64,000 bases of DNA from Streptomyces bathyalis (GTDB lineage Bacteria > Actinomycetota > Actinomycetes > Streptomycetales > Streptomycetaceae). Position numbers and translations under genes: made by a program. Numbering within the stretch: position 1 is the first letter of the stretch; every line of letters starts with the position of its first letter. Where the stretch lies: the NCBI RefSeq assembly GCF_015910445.1, contig NZ_CP048882.1, forward strand, positions 6,817,501 through 6,881,500, given 5' to 3'. The notes under the pieces are model-generated. The model had not been told where the DNA came from. It saw only the letters and a program-made list of their open reading frames with translations, and ran no database searches. This document shows, piece by piece, positions 41,329-50,513 of the stretch.

Positions 41329-43302
41329 GTGAGGATGTCCTTCGTCAGATCAGCGCTCGCGCTCGCCCTGGTGGCGGGCCTGGCGGGTGCTTCGATGCCC
41401 GAGCCGCAAGCGCCCCGGTCCGGGCACCGCCCAGCGGCCCAACTGCCCGTCCGCGCCGCCGCGCACACCGCTGACAGCCCGGAACCCGGCGCCGCCGTCC
41501 CGCCCGTGGAGGACTGGGAGCCCCCGCTCAGCACCCGGGGCCGGTACGTCGTCGACGCCAAGGGGGAGCGGTTCAAGCTGCGCTCCGGCAACTGGCATGG
41601 CGCGAGCGGCACTTGGACCGGGTCGGGCAGTCCCGACGACCCCGCGAACAACCACGCGGGTGAGAAGTCCGACCGCATGCCCCTTGGGCTGGACCGCGCG
41701 CCGATGCCGGAGATCGTCGCGGGGTTCCGCGAACTCGGGCTCAACAGCGTGCGTCTGCCGTTCTCCAACGAGATGATCCACGACGAACGTCCGGTCGCCG
41801 ACGCCTCGGTGGCGGCCAATCCGGCGCTGAAGGGCAAGACGCCCCTCCAGGTCTACGACGCGGCGGTCGAGGCGCTCACCGACGCCGGCCTCGCGGTGAT
41901 CCTCAACAACCACACCAACACCACTCGCTGGTGCTGCGGCGTCGACGGCAACGAGCGCTGGAACAGCGGCCAGAGCACCGAGAAGTGGGAGAGCGACTGG
42001 CTGTTCATGACCCGCCGCTACCGCGACAACCCGCGCGTCGCGGGCGCCGACCTCTACAACGAGGTGCGTCGCTCCGTGCTCGACGACCCCAACTGGGGCC
42101 TCGGCGACCGGCATGACTGGTTCGCCGCGTCGCAGCGCCTCGGAGACCGCATCCTCCAGGAGTCGAACGAGAACCTTCTCGTGATCGTCGAGGGGATCAA
42201 CTGGACCGGGCTTCCCGTGGACGGCCTCCCGCACGGCCGGCCCACTCTCGAGCCCGTCCAGCGCCTCTCCCACACCCTCGTGCGCTCCGGGAAGCTCGTC
42301 TACTCGGCCCACTTCTACGGCTACACGGGACCGAACCACAGCGGCGCCACCGGCATCGGCGAGACCTCCGATCCCCGCTACCGCGACCTCGGCCGCGGTG
42401 AGCTGCACGACGTCCTGCGGCGGCAGGCCTTCTACGTCGCCTCGCAGCAGGACCAGCACTTCACCGCGCCCGTGTGGATCAGCGAGTTCGGGGTCGGCGG
42501 CCGGGACGGGACCGGCGCGAAGGAGCGTGCGTGGTTCGAGAACTTCGTCGACTTTCTCGTCGAGACGGACGCGGACTTCGCCTACTGGCCGCTCGTCGGC
42601 TGGCACGAGGACCGGAAGGGCAACGGATGGGCGTTGCTGCAATGGGACTCGGCCGGACGGCGCATCGGGGTCTTCGACGGAGACGACTGGCGCGCCGGTG
42701 CCTGGAGCCGGCTGGTCGGCACGCCGGGCCGGACGGGCGAGGTCCCGCCCGTGGACCGCTGGTCGATGCTGAGCCCGGACCACGGTGACTTCGTCCAGTC
42801 CCTGCGCATGCGGAAGCTGCCCGACTGGGACGAAGGTGCGCGGAAGTCCGCCTGCCCGGACGGCCAGCGCCTCGCCGGGCTCAGCCACTCCGGCAACCGG
42901 GGGCTGTGCACCGACGCCGGGGCGCGCGGACTGTCCGCACCGGACGGCGCCCATGAGGTGGTGCGCGACGAACGGCACGTCGAGCCCGGTCATGACTGGG
43001 CACCCGGACACACCAAGTTCCAGTGCCCGCCGGGCCAGTTCCTGACCGGGTACAGCGCACGGGGAGCGGCGGTCTCGGCCGCCCTGTGCACCGAGGCGCG
43101 GGAGAGGCTGGGCGGGGGCGGCAGGGCCGTGTGGTTCGACCGTTCCGACAGCCGTCCGCCCGGCGCCGGGGGAGGCGACTTCGCATACGGGCACCACAAG
43201 GGGCAGTGCGCGGACGACGAGTACGCCGCCGGCATCGCATGGACCGGCCGTGGGGGCTCCTCCGGTGCGCCCGACGCGCTCCTGTGCCGGAACCTGCGCT
43301 GA
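41329..43302 (+). CDS. Secreted glycoside hydrolase family 5 enzyme
   Basis: A 657-residue exported glycosidase. The N-terminus VRMSFVRSALALALVAGLAGASM looks like a Sec signal peptide. The GH5 cellulase-like barrel spans about residues 65-465: NNHTNTTRWCC, the acid/base region GADLYNEVRRS, SAHFYGYTG and the nucleophile in VWISEFGVGG. The last 180 or so residues form a Cys-containing C-terminal domain with repeated CPDGQRLAG, CPPGQFLTGYS and CADDEYAAGIA motifs, perhaps binding carbohydrate. The GTG at 41329 lies 9 nt after GGGAAG; an ATG at 41335 is equally possible. The glycan target is not determined. Confidence 0.88.
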   Translation: MRMSFVRSALALALVAGLAGASMPEPQAPRSGHRPAAQLPVRAAAHTADSPEPGAAVPPVEDWEPPLSTRGRYVVDAKGERFKLRSGNWHGASGTWTGSGSPDDPANNHAGEKSDRMPLGLDRAPMPEIVAGFRELGLNSVRLPFSNEMIHDERPVADASVAANPALKGKTPLQVYDAAVEALTDAGLAVILNNHTNTTRWCCGVDGNERWNSGQSTEKWESDWLFMTRRYRDNPRVAGADLYNEVRRSVLDDPNWGLGDRHDWFAASQRLGDRILQESNENLLVIVEGINWTGLPVDGLPHGRPTLEPVQRLSHTLVRSGKLVYSAHFYGYTGPNHSGATGIGETSDPRYRDLGRGELHDVLRRQAFYVASQQDQHFTAPVWISEFGVGGRDGTGAKERAWFENFVDFLVETDADFAYWPLVGWHEDRKGNGWALLQWDSAGRRIGVFDGDDWRAGAWSRLVGTPGRTGEVPPVDRWSMLSPDHGDFVQSLRMRKLPDWDEGARKSACPDGQRLAGLSHSGNRGLCTDAGARGLSAPDGAHEVVRDERHVEPGHDWAPGHTKFQCPPGQFLTGYSARGAAVSAALCTEARERLGGGGRAVWFDRSDSRPPGAGGGDFAYGHHKGQCADDEYAAGIAWTGRGGSSGAPDALLCRNLR

Positions 43303-43618
43303 GGGACCGAGCGGCTGAGCGACTGGGCGACCGAGCGAGTGAGCGGGAGCCCGGGAGGTCATCTCACCCTGCGCGCCGCTCCGTTCGGCGAGCGACCGAG
43401 GAAGGCGGCGCCCGGGCAGGGGTCACGGCTCCCGGTGTGCTGCGCCGACGCTGGCCCTTCGTGCCGGGCCTGTGGTACCACGCCAGCGGGTCCGGAACGC
43501 GGGCCTCCGCACACTCGGTCCCGTCCGGGCCGTCCCGCCGGAGCGGTTCGAAGCCACGCTCGGCTGCCGTGCCGCCGCTGGACGGCGCCCGGTCGCCGCC
43601 CGCACCTGAGGAGCCCGC
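43303..43618. other. Intergenic region with GAGCG-rich simple sequence
   Basis: The 316-nt gap between the GH5 and GH127 genes begins with degenerate short repeats (GACCGAGCG, GACTGGGCG, GACCGAGCG, AGTGAGCGG). The remainder is ordinary GC-rich sequence leading to the GAGGAG ribosome site of the GH127 gene. No promoter or operator could be identified with confidence. Confidence 0.5.
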
Positions 43619-45616
43619 ATGGAGGCGCAACCCACCTCCGCAAGTCCCGTCTCCGCCGGCCCTCTCGCGCTCACCGCCGGAGCCCGGACCGTCCTCCGGC
43701 CCGCCGCCGCGGCCCGTATCACCGGCGGGCTGTGGGAGGCACGGCGCACGGCCAACGCCCACCGAAGCATCCCCGGCGGGTACGACCGGCTGGAGGAGGC
43801 CGGCAACCTGCACAATCTCCGCCTGGCGGCCGGTGAGGCCGACGGCGAATACGCGGGCGACCTGCCGTTCATGGACTCCGACGTGCACAAGTGGCTGGAG
43901 GCCGCCGCCTGGCAGCTCGGCGACCCCGGCACCACCGCGGCCACCTCCGCCGAACTCACCGGCAGGATCGCCGAACTGGCCGGACTGCTCGCCCGCGCGC
44001 AGCAGTCCGACGGATACCTCCAGACCCACTTCCAGGTGCGCAAGCCCGGAGTGCGCTTCGAGGAGCTGGACTGGGGCCACGAGCTGTACTGCGCCGGTCA
44101 CCTCATCCAGGCCGCCGTGGCGCACGCGAGGACCACCGGCGGCAGTGAACTCCTCGACGTGGCACGCCGGTTCGCGGACCACATCGACGAACGGTTCGGG
44201 ACGGGCGAGAACCGGATCGACGGGATCTGCGGCCACCCGGAGATCGAGACGGCGCTGGTCGAGCTGTACCGGTGCACGGGCGAGCGGCGTCACCTGGACC
44301 GTGCCCGCTGGTTCGTGGACCGCCGCGGCCACGGACTGCTTCCCGAGGGACGGTTCGGCAGCAGGTACTGGCAGGACCACGTGCCGGTCCGGGAAGCCGA
44401 CGCCGTGGCAGGCCATTCGGTACGTCAGCTCTACCTGCTCGCCGGTGTCGTCGACGTCTACGCCGAGACGGGAGACCGGACGCTGCTGGAGACCGCCGAA
44501 CGACTGTGGGAGGAGATGGGGGCGACCAGGACGTACCTCACCGGCGGCGTCGGATCGCACCACAAGGACGAAGCCTTCGGCGACCCGTACGAGCTGCCCC
44601 CCGAGCGGGCCTACACCGAGACCTGCGCAGCCATCGCATCGGTCATGTTCGGCTGGCGGCTGCTGCTGGCGACCGGCCGTGCGCGCTACGCGGATCACTT
44701 GGAGCGTGTGCTGTTCAACGGCTTCCTCTCCGGCGTCTCCCTCGACGGCGAGCGCTACGTCTACGTCAACCCGCTCCAGGTGCGCGACGGACATGAGCGT
44801 GACGACGGTGACCACACGGCGTTCCGCACCCGCTGGTTCCGCTGTGCGTGCTGCCCGCCGAACGTGATGCGGCTGCTGGCATCCCTGCCGCACTACATGG
44901 CAGCCGCCGACGGTGAAGGGCTGGTTCTGCACCAGTACGCGACGGGCACGTACGCGAGTGACGGCATCGCCGTCCGCGTGTCCACCGACTACCCCTGGCG
45001 CGGCCGCGTCGAGGTCAGCATCACCGAAACCGCGGGCGGCGACCGTCCGTTGACGCTGCGCGTGCCGCACTGGGCGCGGGGCCGCTGGTCCGTGAGCGTG
45101 GCGGGGGAGCCGCTGGGCCCGGACGAGGCCCGCGACGAGGACGGATGGCTGAGGCTGCGCCGCCGCTGGCAGCCCGGCGACACGGTCGTCCTCGACCTGG
45201 ATCTCGCGCCGAGGCTGACCACACCGCCGGAGCGCGCCGACGCGGTCCGCGGGTGCGTGGCCGTCGAACGCGGGCCGCTCGTCTACTGCGTCGAACAGGT
45301 CGACCAGCCGGCCGGTACCCGGCTGGAGGACCTGCGCCTGGACACCGGGCACGCCCTCACCTCGGAGGAGCGGCCCGGCCTGCTCGGCGGCACGGTCACC
45401 GTGGGCGCAACGGCGCACACCGCCGCACCCGGCTCCTCCACTTCGTGGTGGCCGTACGGCCGGTACGGGGAAAGCGGCGAGCGGACGGGTGAGGCACCGG
45501 GGGAGCCGTTCGAGATGACGGCGGTGCCGTACCACCTGTGGGCGCACCGCGAGCACGGCCCGATGCGGGTGTGGATCCCCGTGGACGGGAGCCGGTCGGA
45601 CGCCGTGCGGGACTGA
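43619..45616 (+). CDS. Beta-L-arabinofuranosidase-type glycoside hydrolase (GH127)
   Basis: A 665-residue intracellular glycosidase without a signal peptide. It matches GH127 (formerly DUF1680): an (alpha/alpha)6 barrel with the zinc-cysteine active site seen as Glu334 and Cys336 (YTETCAA) and Cys411-Cys412 (CACCPPN), where one of the paired cysteines is the nucleophile in the family. Beta-sandwich domains follow. Such enzymes release L-arabinofuranose from plant or cell-wall oligosaccharides taken up by the cell. It lies downstream of the secreted GH5 gene on the same strand, which suggests that both process plant polysaccharide. Confidence 0.93.
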   Translation: MEAQPTSASPVSAGPLALTAGARTVLRPAAAARITGGLWEARRTANAHRSIPGGYDRLEEAGNLHNLRLAAGEADGEYAGDLPFMDSDVHKWLEAAAWQLGDPGTTAATSAELTGRIAELAGLLARAQQSDGYLQTHFQVRKPGVRFEELDWGHELYCAGHLIQAAVAHARTTGGSELLDVARRFADHIDERFGTGENRIDGICGHPEIETALVELYRCTGERRHLDRARWFVDRRGHGLLPEGRFGSRYWQDHVPVREADAVAGHSVRQLYLLAGVVDVYAETGDRTLLETAERLWEEMGATRTYLTGGVGSHHKDEAFGDPYELPPERAYTETCAAIASVMFGWRLLLATGRARYADHLERVLFNGFLSGVSLDGERYVYVNPLQVRDGHERDDGDHTAFRTRWFRCACCPPNVMRLLASLPHYMAAADGEGLVLHQYATGTYASDGIAVRVSTDYPWRGRVEVSITETAGGDRPLTLRVPHWARGRWSVSVAGEPLGPDEARDEDGWLRLRRRWQPGDTVVLDLDLAPRLTTPPERADAVRGCVAVERGPLVYCVEQVDQPAGTRLEDLRLDTGHALTSEERPGLLGGTVTVGATAHTAAPGSSTSWWPYGRYGESGERTGEAPGEPFEMTAVPYHLWAHREHGPMRVWIPVDGSRSDAVRD

Positions 45617-45629
45617 AGCCGGTACCTGG

Positions 45630-45656
45630 CCGGCCCGTCCGTCCCGGACGGGCCGG
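45630..45656 (+). terminator. Hairpin terminator after the GH127 gene
   Basis: A perfect 12-bp stem, CCGGCCCGTCCG (45630-45641) with CGGACGGGCCGG (45645-45656), around a 3-nt loop, 13 nt after the stop. It sits between convergent genes and can serve both. Confidence 0.65.
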
Positions 45657-45713
45657 ACCACGAGCGTCCGTCGGGGCGAGCGGCCAACTGACCGTCGCTC
45701 AGGGGCAGTTGGT

Positions 45714-46631
45714 CTATCCCGTTGCGTGCCTTGCCTCGTCCGGCGTGACCTCGTCGCCGATGGTGACTCCGTGGAGGATGTGGGCGAGCACCTCGGCTCC
45801 CCGCACCACGCGCGGCCCCGGGCGGTTGAAGTATGCCGGGCCGTCCACCACCCACACCTGTCCGTCCCGCACGGCCGGCAGCTCCGCCCAGCCCGGCAGT
45901 CCGGTGAGCAACTCCTTCTCCGCTTCGGTGCGTTCGGGACCGAGCCCGCACGGCATGAGCAGCAGCACCTCGGGCTGCGCGGCCCGTACGGTCTCCCAGT
46001 CGACAGGTTCGGTGTGCTCACCGGCTTCGGCGAGCAGGGGTTCACCGCCGGCGGTGCGGATCTGCTCGGGCACCCAGTGACCCGCCGGCCACAACGGGTC
46101 CAGCCATTCGATCGCCGCCACCCGCGGCCTGGGCCGGCCGGCGACCGACTTGCGTACCTTCTCCAGGCGTTGCCGCAGCGCCGCGGCTTGCCTCGCCCCC
46201 TCCAGGGGGACGCCCAGCTCCGCGCCGACGCGTTCCACGCAGCCGAGGACGTCCGTGAGGGTGCGGGGCTCCAGGCTCAGCACCGTCGGTCCGCTCTCCA
46301 TCGTGCGCACGGCCCCCGCGACACTGCTGTAGGAGACCGCGCAGACCTCGCACAGCTCCTGGGTGAGCACCACATCGGGTTCGAGCTCGGCGAGTTTCCC
46401 GAGGTCGAGCGCGTACAGCGACGAGCCGCTGTGGCGCGCACCGCCGACGGCTTCCGAGATCTCCTTGCTGCCCATCAGGTCCGCGTCGAAGCCCGCAGAG
46501 GTCACGACCGGTGTGTCCTTCACCGCTTCGGGCGGCCAGTCGCACTCGTGCGTGCGGCCCACCAGATCGCCGGCCAGGCCGAGTTCGGCGACGATGTCCG
46601 TCGCCGCGGGAAGCAGGGAGACGATGCGCAT
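45714..46631 (-). CDS. Cobalamin-binding / BtuF-like substrate-binding-fold protein
   Basis: A 305-residue protein with the helical-backbone metal-receptor fold of ABC binding proteins for B12 and iron complexes: MRIVSLLPAATDIVAELG, GRTHECDWPPE, ELEPDVVLTQELCEVCAVSY and PRVAAIEWLDPLWPAGHWVPE. No signal peptide or lipobox is present, so it would be cytoplasmic unless mis-started. Actinobacteria often have such an unsecreted cobalamin-binding-type protein. No permease or ATPase gene is adjacent. It is convergent with the GH127 gene. Confidence 0.85.
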   Translation of the reverse strand: MRIVSLLPAATDIVAELGLAGDLVGRTHECDWPPEAVKDTPVVTSAGFDADLMGSKEISEAVGGARHSGSSLYALDLGKLAELEPDVVLTQELCEVCAVSYSSVAGAVRTMESGPTVLSLEPRTLTDVLGCVERVGAELGVPLEGARQAAALRQRLEKVRKSVAGRPRPRVAAIEWLDPLWPAGHWVPEQIRTAGGEPLLAEAGEHTEPVDWETVRAAQPEVLLLMPCGLGPERTEAEKELLTGLPGWAELPAVRDGQVWVVDGPAYFNRPGPRVVRGAEVLAHILHGVTIGDEVTPDEARHATG

Positions 46632-47022
46632 CCCCGCACCGTACTGTCCCCTTGCCGCAAACCCCCTGAGCGGACAATCGGGTTCTCGATCTCCTCACAC
46701 ACCTCGCTGACCAGGACGGAAGGGCTTCACAACGGGGTCACATACTCGGGTGCTCGGCCGACTCGCACATGTGCGCCGAAGGGCCCGTACCCGTGGGAAG
46801 CGGAAGCCGGTGCAACGGGGCCGGGTTCATGCGAGTTCGACCGTTCTGCCCGCACTCGTAGGCCGCGGCCTCGCAGCGGCGCACCTTCCGGACCTGCCGG
46901 CTCGCTCACGGCGGTGCGTCATCCGGTTCGACGGACGCCGCGAAGAGGCACGGCTACGCTGGCGAACCGTGCCGCAACCTCGGCTCTCGCGGCCCGCACG
47001 CTGAACCGGAGGTACCTCACCC
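46632..47022. other. Divergent intergenic region before the metal permease genes
   Basis: A 391-nt gap between the divergent BtuF-like and permease genes. No cobalamin riboswitch and no clear Zur-type palindrome were found. GGAGG at about 47009 serves the permease start. Nothing else stands out. Confidence 0.4.
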
Positions 47023-48033
47023 GTGCCGACCACCGAAGCAGCTCCGCCACGGGCCGAAGGGCGCGAGGCGGAGAGCCCGCAGCGCCGGCGGGTCAGCTCG
47101 TCGCTCGTGCTGATTCTCGTGCTGCTCCTGGTGATGGTGCTGCAGGCGCCCGTCGGCCGGGCGCTGTCCGCTCCGGTGATGCAGAGCTGGATGACCGTGT
47201 TCGTCGCGGTGGTCGTGCAGGCGCTGCCCTTCCTCGTGCTCGGTGTGCTGCTCTCGGCGGTCATCGCTGTCTTCGTCCCGCCGTCGTTCTTCGTCCGCGC
47301 GCTCCCGAAGCGGCCCGCGCTGGCGGTGCCGGTCGCCGGAGTGGGCGGAGCGGTGCTGCCCGGCTGCGAATGCGCTTCCGTACCGGTGGCCGGTGCGCTC
47401 GTACGGCGGGGCGTCACACCGGCCGCGGCCCTGGCCTTCCTGCTGTCCGCCCCGGCGATCAACCCGATCGTGCTGACCGCCACCGCCGTCGCGTTCCCCC
47501 GCAATCCTGAGATGGTGCTCGCGCGGTTCGTCGCGAGTCTGCTGGTCGCGTGCGCGATGGGGTGGATGTGGCAGAGGTGGGCCCGCACCGACTGGCTGCG
47601 CCCGCCGGCCCGCCCCTCCTTCGAGGGCCTCGGCAAAGGGGCGGCGTTCTGGGGATCCGTGCGGCACGACGTCATGCACGCCGGCGGCTTCCTCGTCGTC
47701 GGCGCTATGGCTGCCGCCACCCTCAAGGCCGTGGTCCCGGCCGGCTGGCTGGAGAGTGCGGCCGCCAACCCCGTGGTGGCAGTCCTCGCCCTGGGCCTCC
47801 TCGCCGTGCTGTTGTCGATCTGCTCCGAGGCCGACGCGTTCGTGGCCGCCTCCCTGTCGCAGTTCTCGCTCACGGCCCGGCTGGCCTTCCTCGTCGTCGG
47901 GCCGATGATCGATCTGAAGCTCTTCGCCATGCAGGCCGCCACATTCGGCCGGGGGTTCGCGGTGCGGTTCGCCCCCGCCACCTTCGCCCTGGCGGTACTT
48001 GTCTCGGTCCTGGTCGGGGCGGTGCTCCTGTGA
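47023..48033 (+). CDS. UPF0718/YraQ-type permease
   Basis: A 336-residue membrane protein with about eight helices in two repeated halves, each with a characteristic polar pair: VGGAVLPGCECASVPVAGALVRRGV with LSAPAINPIVLTAT, and ICSEADAFVAASLSQ with LAFLVVGPMIDLKLFAMQ. Members (YcgR/SO_0444-like) are tied to divalent metal handling, often zinc or copper. It is followed and overlapped by a TIGR03943-type gene, the standard partner. It starts with GTG behind a GGAGG placed rather far (about 11 nt). Confidence 0.87.
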   Translation: MPTTEAAPPRAEGREAESPQRRRVSSSLVLILVLLLVMVLQAPVGRALSAPVMQSWMTVFVAVVVQALPFLVLGVLLSAVIAVFVPPSFFVRALPKRPALAVPVAGVGGAVLPGCECASVPVAGALVRRGVTPAAALAFLLSAPAINPIVLTATAVAFPRNPEMVLARFVASLLVACAMGWMWQRWARTDWLRPPARPSFEGLGKGAAFWGSVRHDVMHAGGFLVVGAMAAATLKAVVPAGWLESAAANPVVAVLALGLLAVLLSICSEADAFVAASLSQFSLTARLAFLVVGPMIDLKLFAMQAATFGRGFAVRFAPATFALAVLVSVLVGAVLL

Positions 48034-48794
48034 ACCGGCACGCACAGGCAGCGGTGCTGTTCCTCATCGGCGTGGCCGTGCTGCGTGCCGGCTTCACCGA
48101 CCTCTACCTGCGCTACGTCAAGGCCGGGCTGCGCCCGCTGCTGCTCGCCGCCGGCATCGTGCTGATCCTCACGGCCCTGGCGACCGTCTGGTACGAACTG
48201 CGGCGGTCGCGCGGGTCCCGGGAGAGCCGGCCGGACGACGAACGCGACGACGGCCACGACGACAGCCACGGCCATGGGCACGGGCACGGTCACGGCCACC
48301 GGGAACCGCGAATATCGTGGCTACTCGTCCTTCCCCTGCTGGCTCTCATCCTTGTCGCCCCGCCCGCACCGGGTTCCTACAGCGCCATGCGCGCCGGGAC
48401 CGCTCTGCAACGGCCGCCGGGTTTCCCGAGCCTCCCCGCCGGCAGCCCCCTCCGGCTCGGCGTCGGCGACTACGCGGCGCGCGCGGTCTACGACCACGGA
48501 CGCTCCCTCGGCGACCGGACGATCAGGATGACCGGGTTCGTCGCCCTCGACCGCAGGGGTGCCCCCTACCTCACGCGCATGGTCCTCAACTGCTGCGCGG
48601 CCGACGCCGCACCGGTGAAGATCGGCCTCTCCGGCCAACTGCCTCCGACGCTCCAGGCCGACACGTGGCTGGAGGTCACTGGCACCTACTCCGGCAAGCG
48701 CACCGCGGACCCCGTCAACCACGGCGTCATTCCCTACTTCGACGTCAGCCGGGCTCGGCCGGTCAAGGCCCCCGCCGACGAGTACGAGAGCTGA
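48030..48794 (+). CDS. TIGR03943-family membrane protein with His-rich loop
   Basis: A 254-residue protein, partner of the upstream permease through a GTGA overlap. Two N-terminal helices are followed by an Asp/His tract at about residues 67-93 (DDSHGHGHGHGHGH), a plausible zinc or copper ligand. A third helix and a C-terminal extracytoplasmic domain follow, with RMVLNCCAADA and VTGTYSGKR...IPYFDV, typical of TIGR03943 (YcgQ-like). The two-gene unit probably moves or senses a transition metal; the direction is unknown. Confidence 0.87.
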   Translation: MNRHAQAAVLFLIGVAVLRAGFTDLYLRYVKAGLRPLLLAAGIVLILTALATVWYELRRSRGSRESRPDDERDDGHDDSHGHGHGHGHGHREPRISWLLVLPLLALILVAPPAPGSYSAMRAGTALQRPPGFPSLPAGSPLRLGVGDYAARAVYDHGRSLGDRTIRMTGFVALDRRGAPYLTRMVLNCCAADAAPVKIGLSGQLPPTLQADTWLEVTGTYSGKRTADPVNHGVIPYFDVSRARPVKAPADEYES

Positions 48795-48830
48795 CGGGAC
48801 CGCCGGGCATCCGGGGCCTCGGGGCCGATG

Positions 48831-48852
48831 GGATGCGGGAGCTCCCGCATCC
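48831..48852. terminator. Perfect palindrome between convergent genes
   Basis: A 22-bp perfect palindrome with half-sites GGATGCGGGAG (48831-48841) and CTCCCGCATCC (48842-48852). It lies between the TIGR03943 gene (plus, ending 48794) and the lipase gene (minus, ending 48864), so it is probably a bidirectional terminator. Confidence 0.6.
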
Positions 48853-48863
48853 GGGCGCGCCCG

Positions 48864-50315
48864 TCACCTCCGGGCAGGCAGGGACCCGCAGTTGGACGCG
48901 GCGGGCTTGCCGGACAGGCGGTCGGTCAGCCATGAGATGGCGCTGCCCTGGTCGACGAGGAGCGGTGTCAGGTGGTTCGTGAGAAGCCCGTCCCCGAGGT
49001 TGGGCAGATCGACGGGCTTGTAGGTGACGTCCGCCCCCTTGTGGCACCAGTCGACCGCGAGCCGGCGCGCCTGGGCGTGTCCGACGATGTCGTCCTGCAC
49101 GCCGGTCGCCACACGCACCGGCCCTGCCGGCTTCAGCCTGCCGATCCGCTGCTTGTCGAGAGTCGCCCGGAGTTCCGGCTCCGCCTCGACGATGTCCGTG
49201 AGGGACTTGCCGCTGGTCGTCCACTGGGTGCTCTTGCTGAAGCCGTACCTGAGGATCGCGTCGCCCACGCACATCGTCGACAGGTCCTCGAGCGCGGCCT
49301 TGCCCGTCGCGTTGATGTTGGCGTCCGCGATCTCCTGGAGGGCGGGGTCCGACTGGACGAAACCGTTGATCGACCAGCCCAGAGCGCCGGCCAGGGCACT
49401 GCCGTCGATGCCCTTGACGACCTCGGCCAGGTCGGCGGGCGGTGCGCCGGAGTATGTGCCGGCCAGGTTCACGTCGGGAGCGTAGGCGGGTTGCAGCTCG
49501 GCCGCCGCGGCTGCCGCGCCGCCTCCCTGGCTGTATCCGTACATGCCGACGCGTGAGGCGGAGGTGACGGACGATCCGTCGACGGCACGGGCCGCCCGCG
49601 CGGCGTCGAGCAGTGCGTGGCCCTCGTCGAGACGGTCGACGTACGTATGCAGCCGGTCGGTCGCGCCGAGACCGGCGTAGTCGGTGACGACCACCGCGGC
49701 GCCCGCCGCGAGGAGCCGGTAGACGGCCACGTCCTCGTAACCGACGGACACGGTCCGGCCGTTCAGCGTCACCGGGTGCTCGAGGGCGAGCGATGCCGCG
49801 CACTGGTCGCCCTGCCCCATGGTGCCCGGCGCCAGGGCCACCAGCGGACGGGGTCCGTCGCCCTTCCAGTCGGCCGACGGCTCGATGTAGGCCCCGGTCA
49901 CCGCGACCGGATTCCCGCCTGAGTCCGTGGACTTGTACATCACTCTGGTCGCACTGCCGGGGAGGGGGCCGTTCGGTCCGGGCAGGCTCAGACCGAGCGG
50001 GAGCGCCTCGCTCCGGATCACTGCGCCGTCGGCCTCGGGCAGCTGCGCGGGCGGGTCGTAGAACGCGGGGATGGGAACGCCTCGCGAGACCGTTCGGTCG
50101 TGCTGGTCGGCTTCCGCCTGGGCTGCTGCCGCCGAGGCGGGTGCGGCCTGAGCACCGAGACAGGCGGCGACCGCGACGGCGCTCGTCAGCAAGCGGCGGC
50201 GACCGGACCCCTTCCGCGAAGGCGCCGCGGGAGCGGTGCGCCCCGCCGTCGCCGGTTCAGCGGCTCGGCCACCGGGGGCCGGGCCGTTCCCAGAGGTCCC
50301 GAACGGTTCTCCCAT
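48864..50315 (-). CDS. Secretory lipase family protein
   Basis: A 483-residue exported alpha/beta hydrolase of the secretory lipase (LIP) family. An N-terminal signal with SGRRRLLTSAVAVAACLGAQAAPASA (about residues 37-62) follows a 35-residue polar extension. The nucleophile elbow is MYGYSQGGGAA, an acid residue lies in VRVATGVQDDIVG, and the histidine in LLTNHLTPLL. The family hydrolyses triacylglycerols and esters outside the cell. GTTAC/GTAAC repeats just upstream resemble sites of TetR-type lipid regulators. Confidence 0.9.
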   Translation of the reverse strand: MGEPFGTSGNGPAPGGRAAEPATAGRTAPAAPSRKGSGRRRLLTSAVAVAACLGAQAAPASAAAAQAEADQHDRTVSRGVPIPAFYDPPAQLPEADGAVIRSEALPLGLSLPGPNGPLPGSATRVMYKSTDSGGNPVAVTGAYIEPSADWKGDGPRPLVALAPGTMGQGDQCAASLALEHPVTLNGRTVSVGYEDVAVYRLLAAGAAVVVTDYAGLGATDRLHTYVDRLDEGHALLDAARAARAVDGSSVTSASRVGMYGYSQGGGAAAAAAELQPAYAPDVNLAGTYSGAPPADLAEVVKGIDGSALAGALGWSINGFVQSDPALQEIADANINATGKAALEDLSTMCVGDAILRYGFSKSTQWTTSGKSLTDIVEAEPELRATLDKQRIGRLKPAGPVRVATGVQDDIVGHAQARRLAVDWCHKGADVTYKPVDLPNLGDGLLTNHLTPLLVDQGSAISWLTDRLSGKPAASNCGSLPARR

Positions 50316-50382
50316 GGCTCTCTCCCTTCGCGCTGCTCCCGAATGCCCGGCGAGGGAAAACTAACGGCGAAGGCGTACCAGC

Positions 50383-50414
50383 GGTAACCTGTCGGTTGGT
50401 TACGCTACGGTAAC
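50383..50414. promoter_or_regulatory. GTTAC/GTAAC operator-like repeats upstream of the lipase gene
   Basis: GGTAACC (50383-50389) and an inverted repeat GTTAC-GCTACG-GTAAC (50399-50414) lie 68-99 nt before the lipase start. TTAC-N6-GTAA-type dyads are commonly bound by TetR-family regulators of lipid genes in actinobacteria. Confidence 0.35.
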
Positions 50415-50513
50415 TTCGGCTCAGGGTGACGGCCGGAGGCCACGGCCACCGCGAACTCGTGCTGCGCCGGGCGGCCTCAACCGACCGCACACGCGGCGAC
50501 TGCCCTGAGCGGC

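Noticed and set aside
43303..43380. GAGCG-type short repeats, considered as a CRISPR array or integration site
   Set aside because: Units are only about 9-10 nt, degenerate and not separated by uniform spacers; no cas genes or integrase nearby.
45714..46631. Annotation as an iron-siderophore binding lipoprotein
   Set aside because: There is no signal peptide or lipobox, and no siderophore transport genes are adjacent.
46632..47022. Search for a cobalamin riboswitch or Zur box between the BtuF-like and metal-permease genes
   Set aside because: None of the conserved B12-box or Zur palindrome features could be found.
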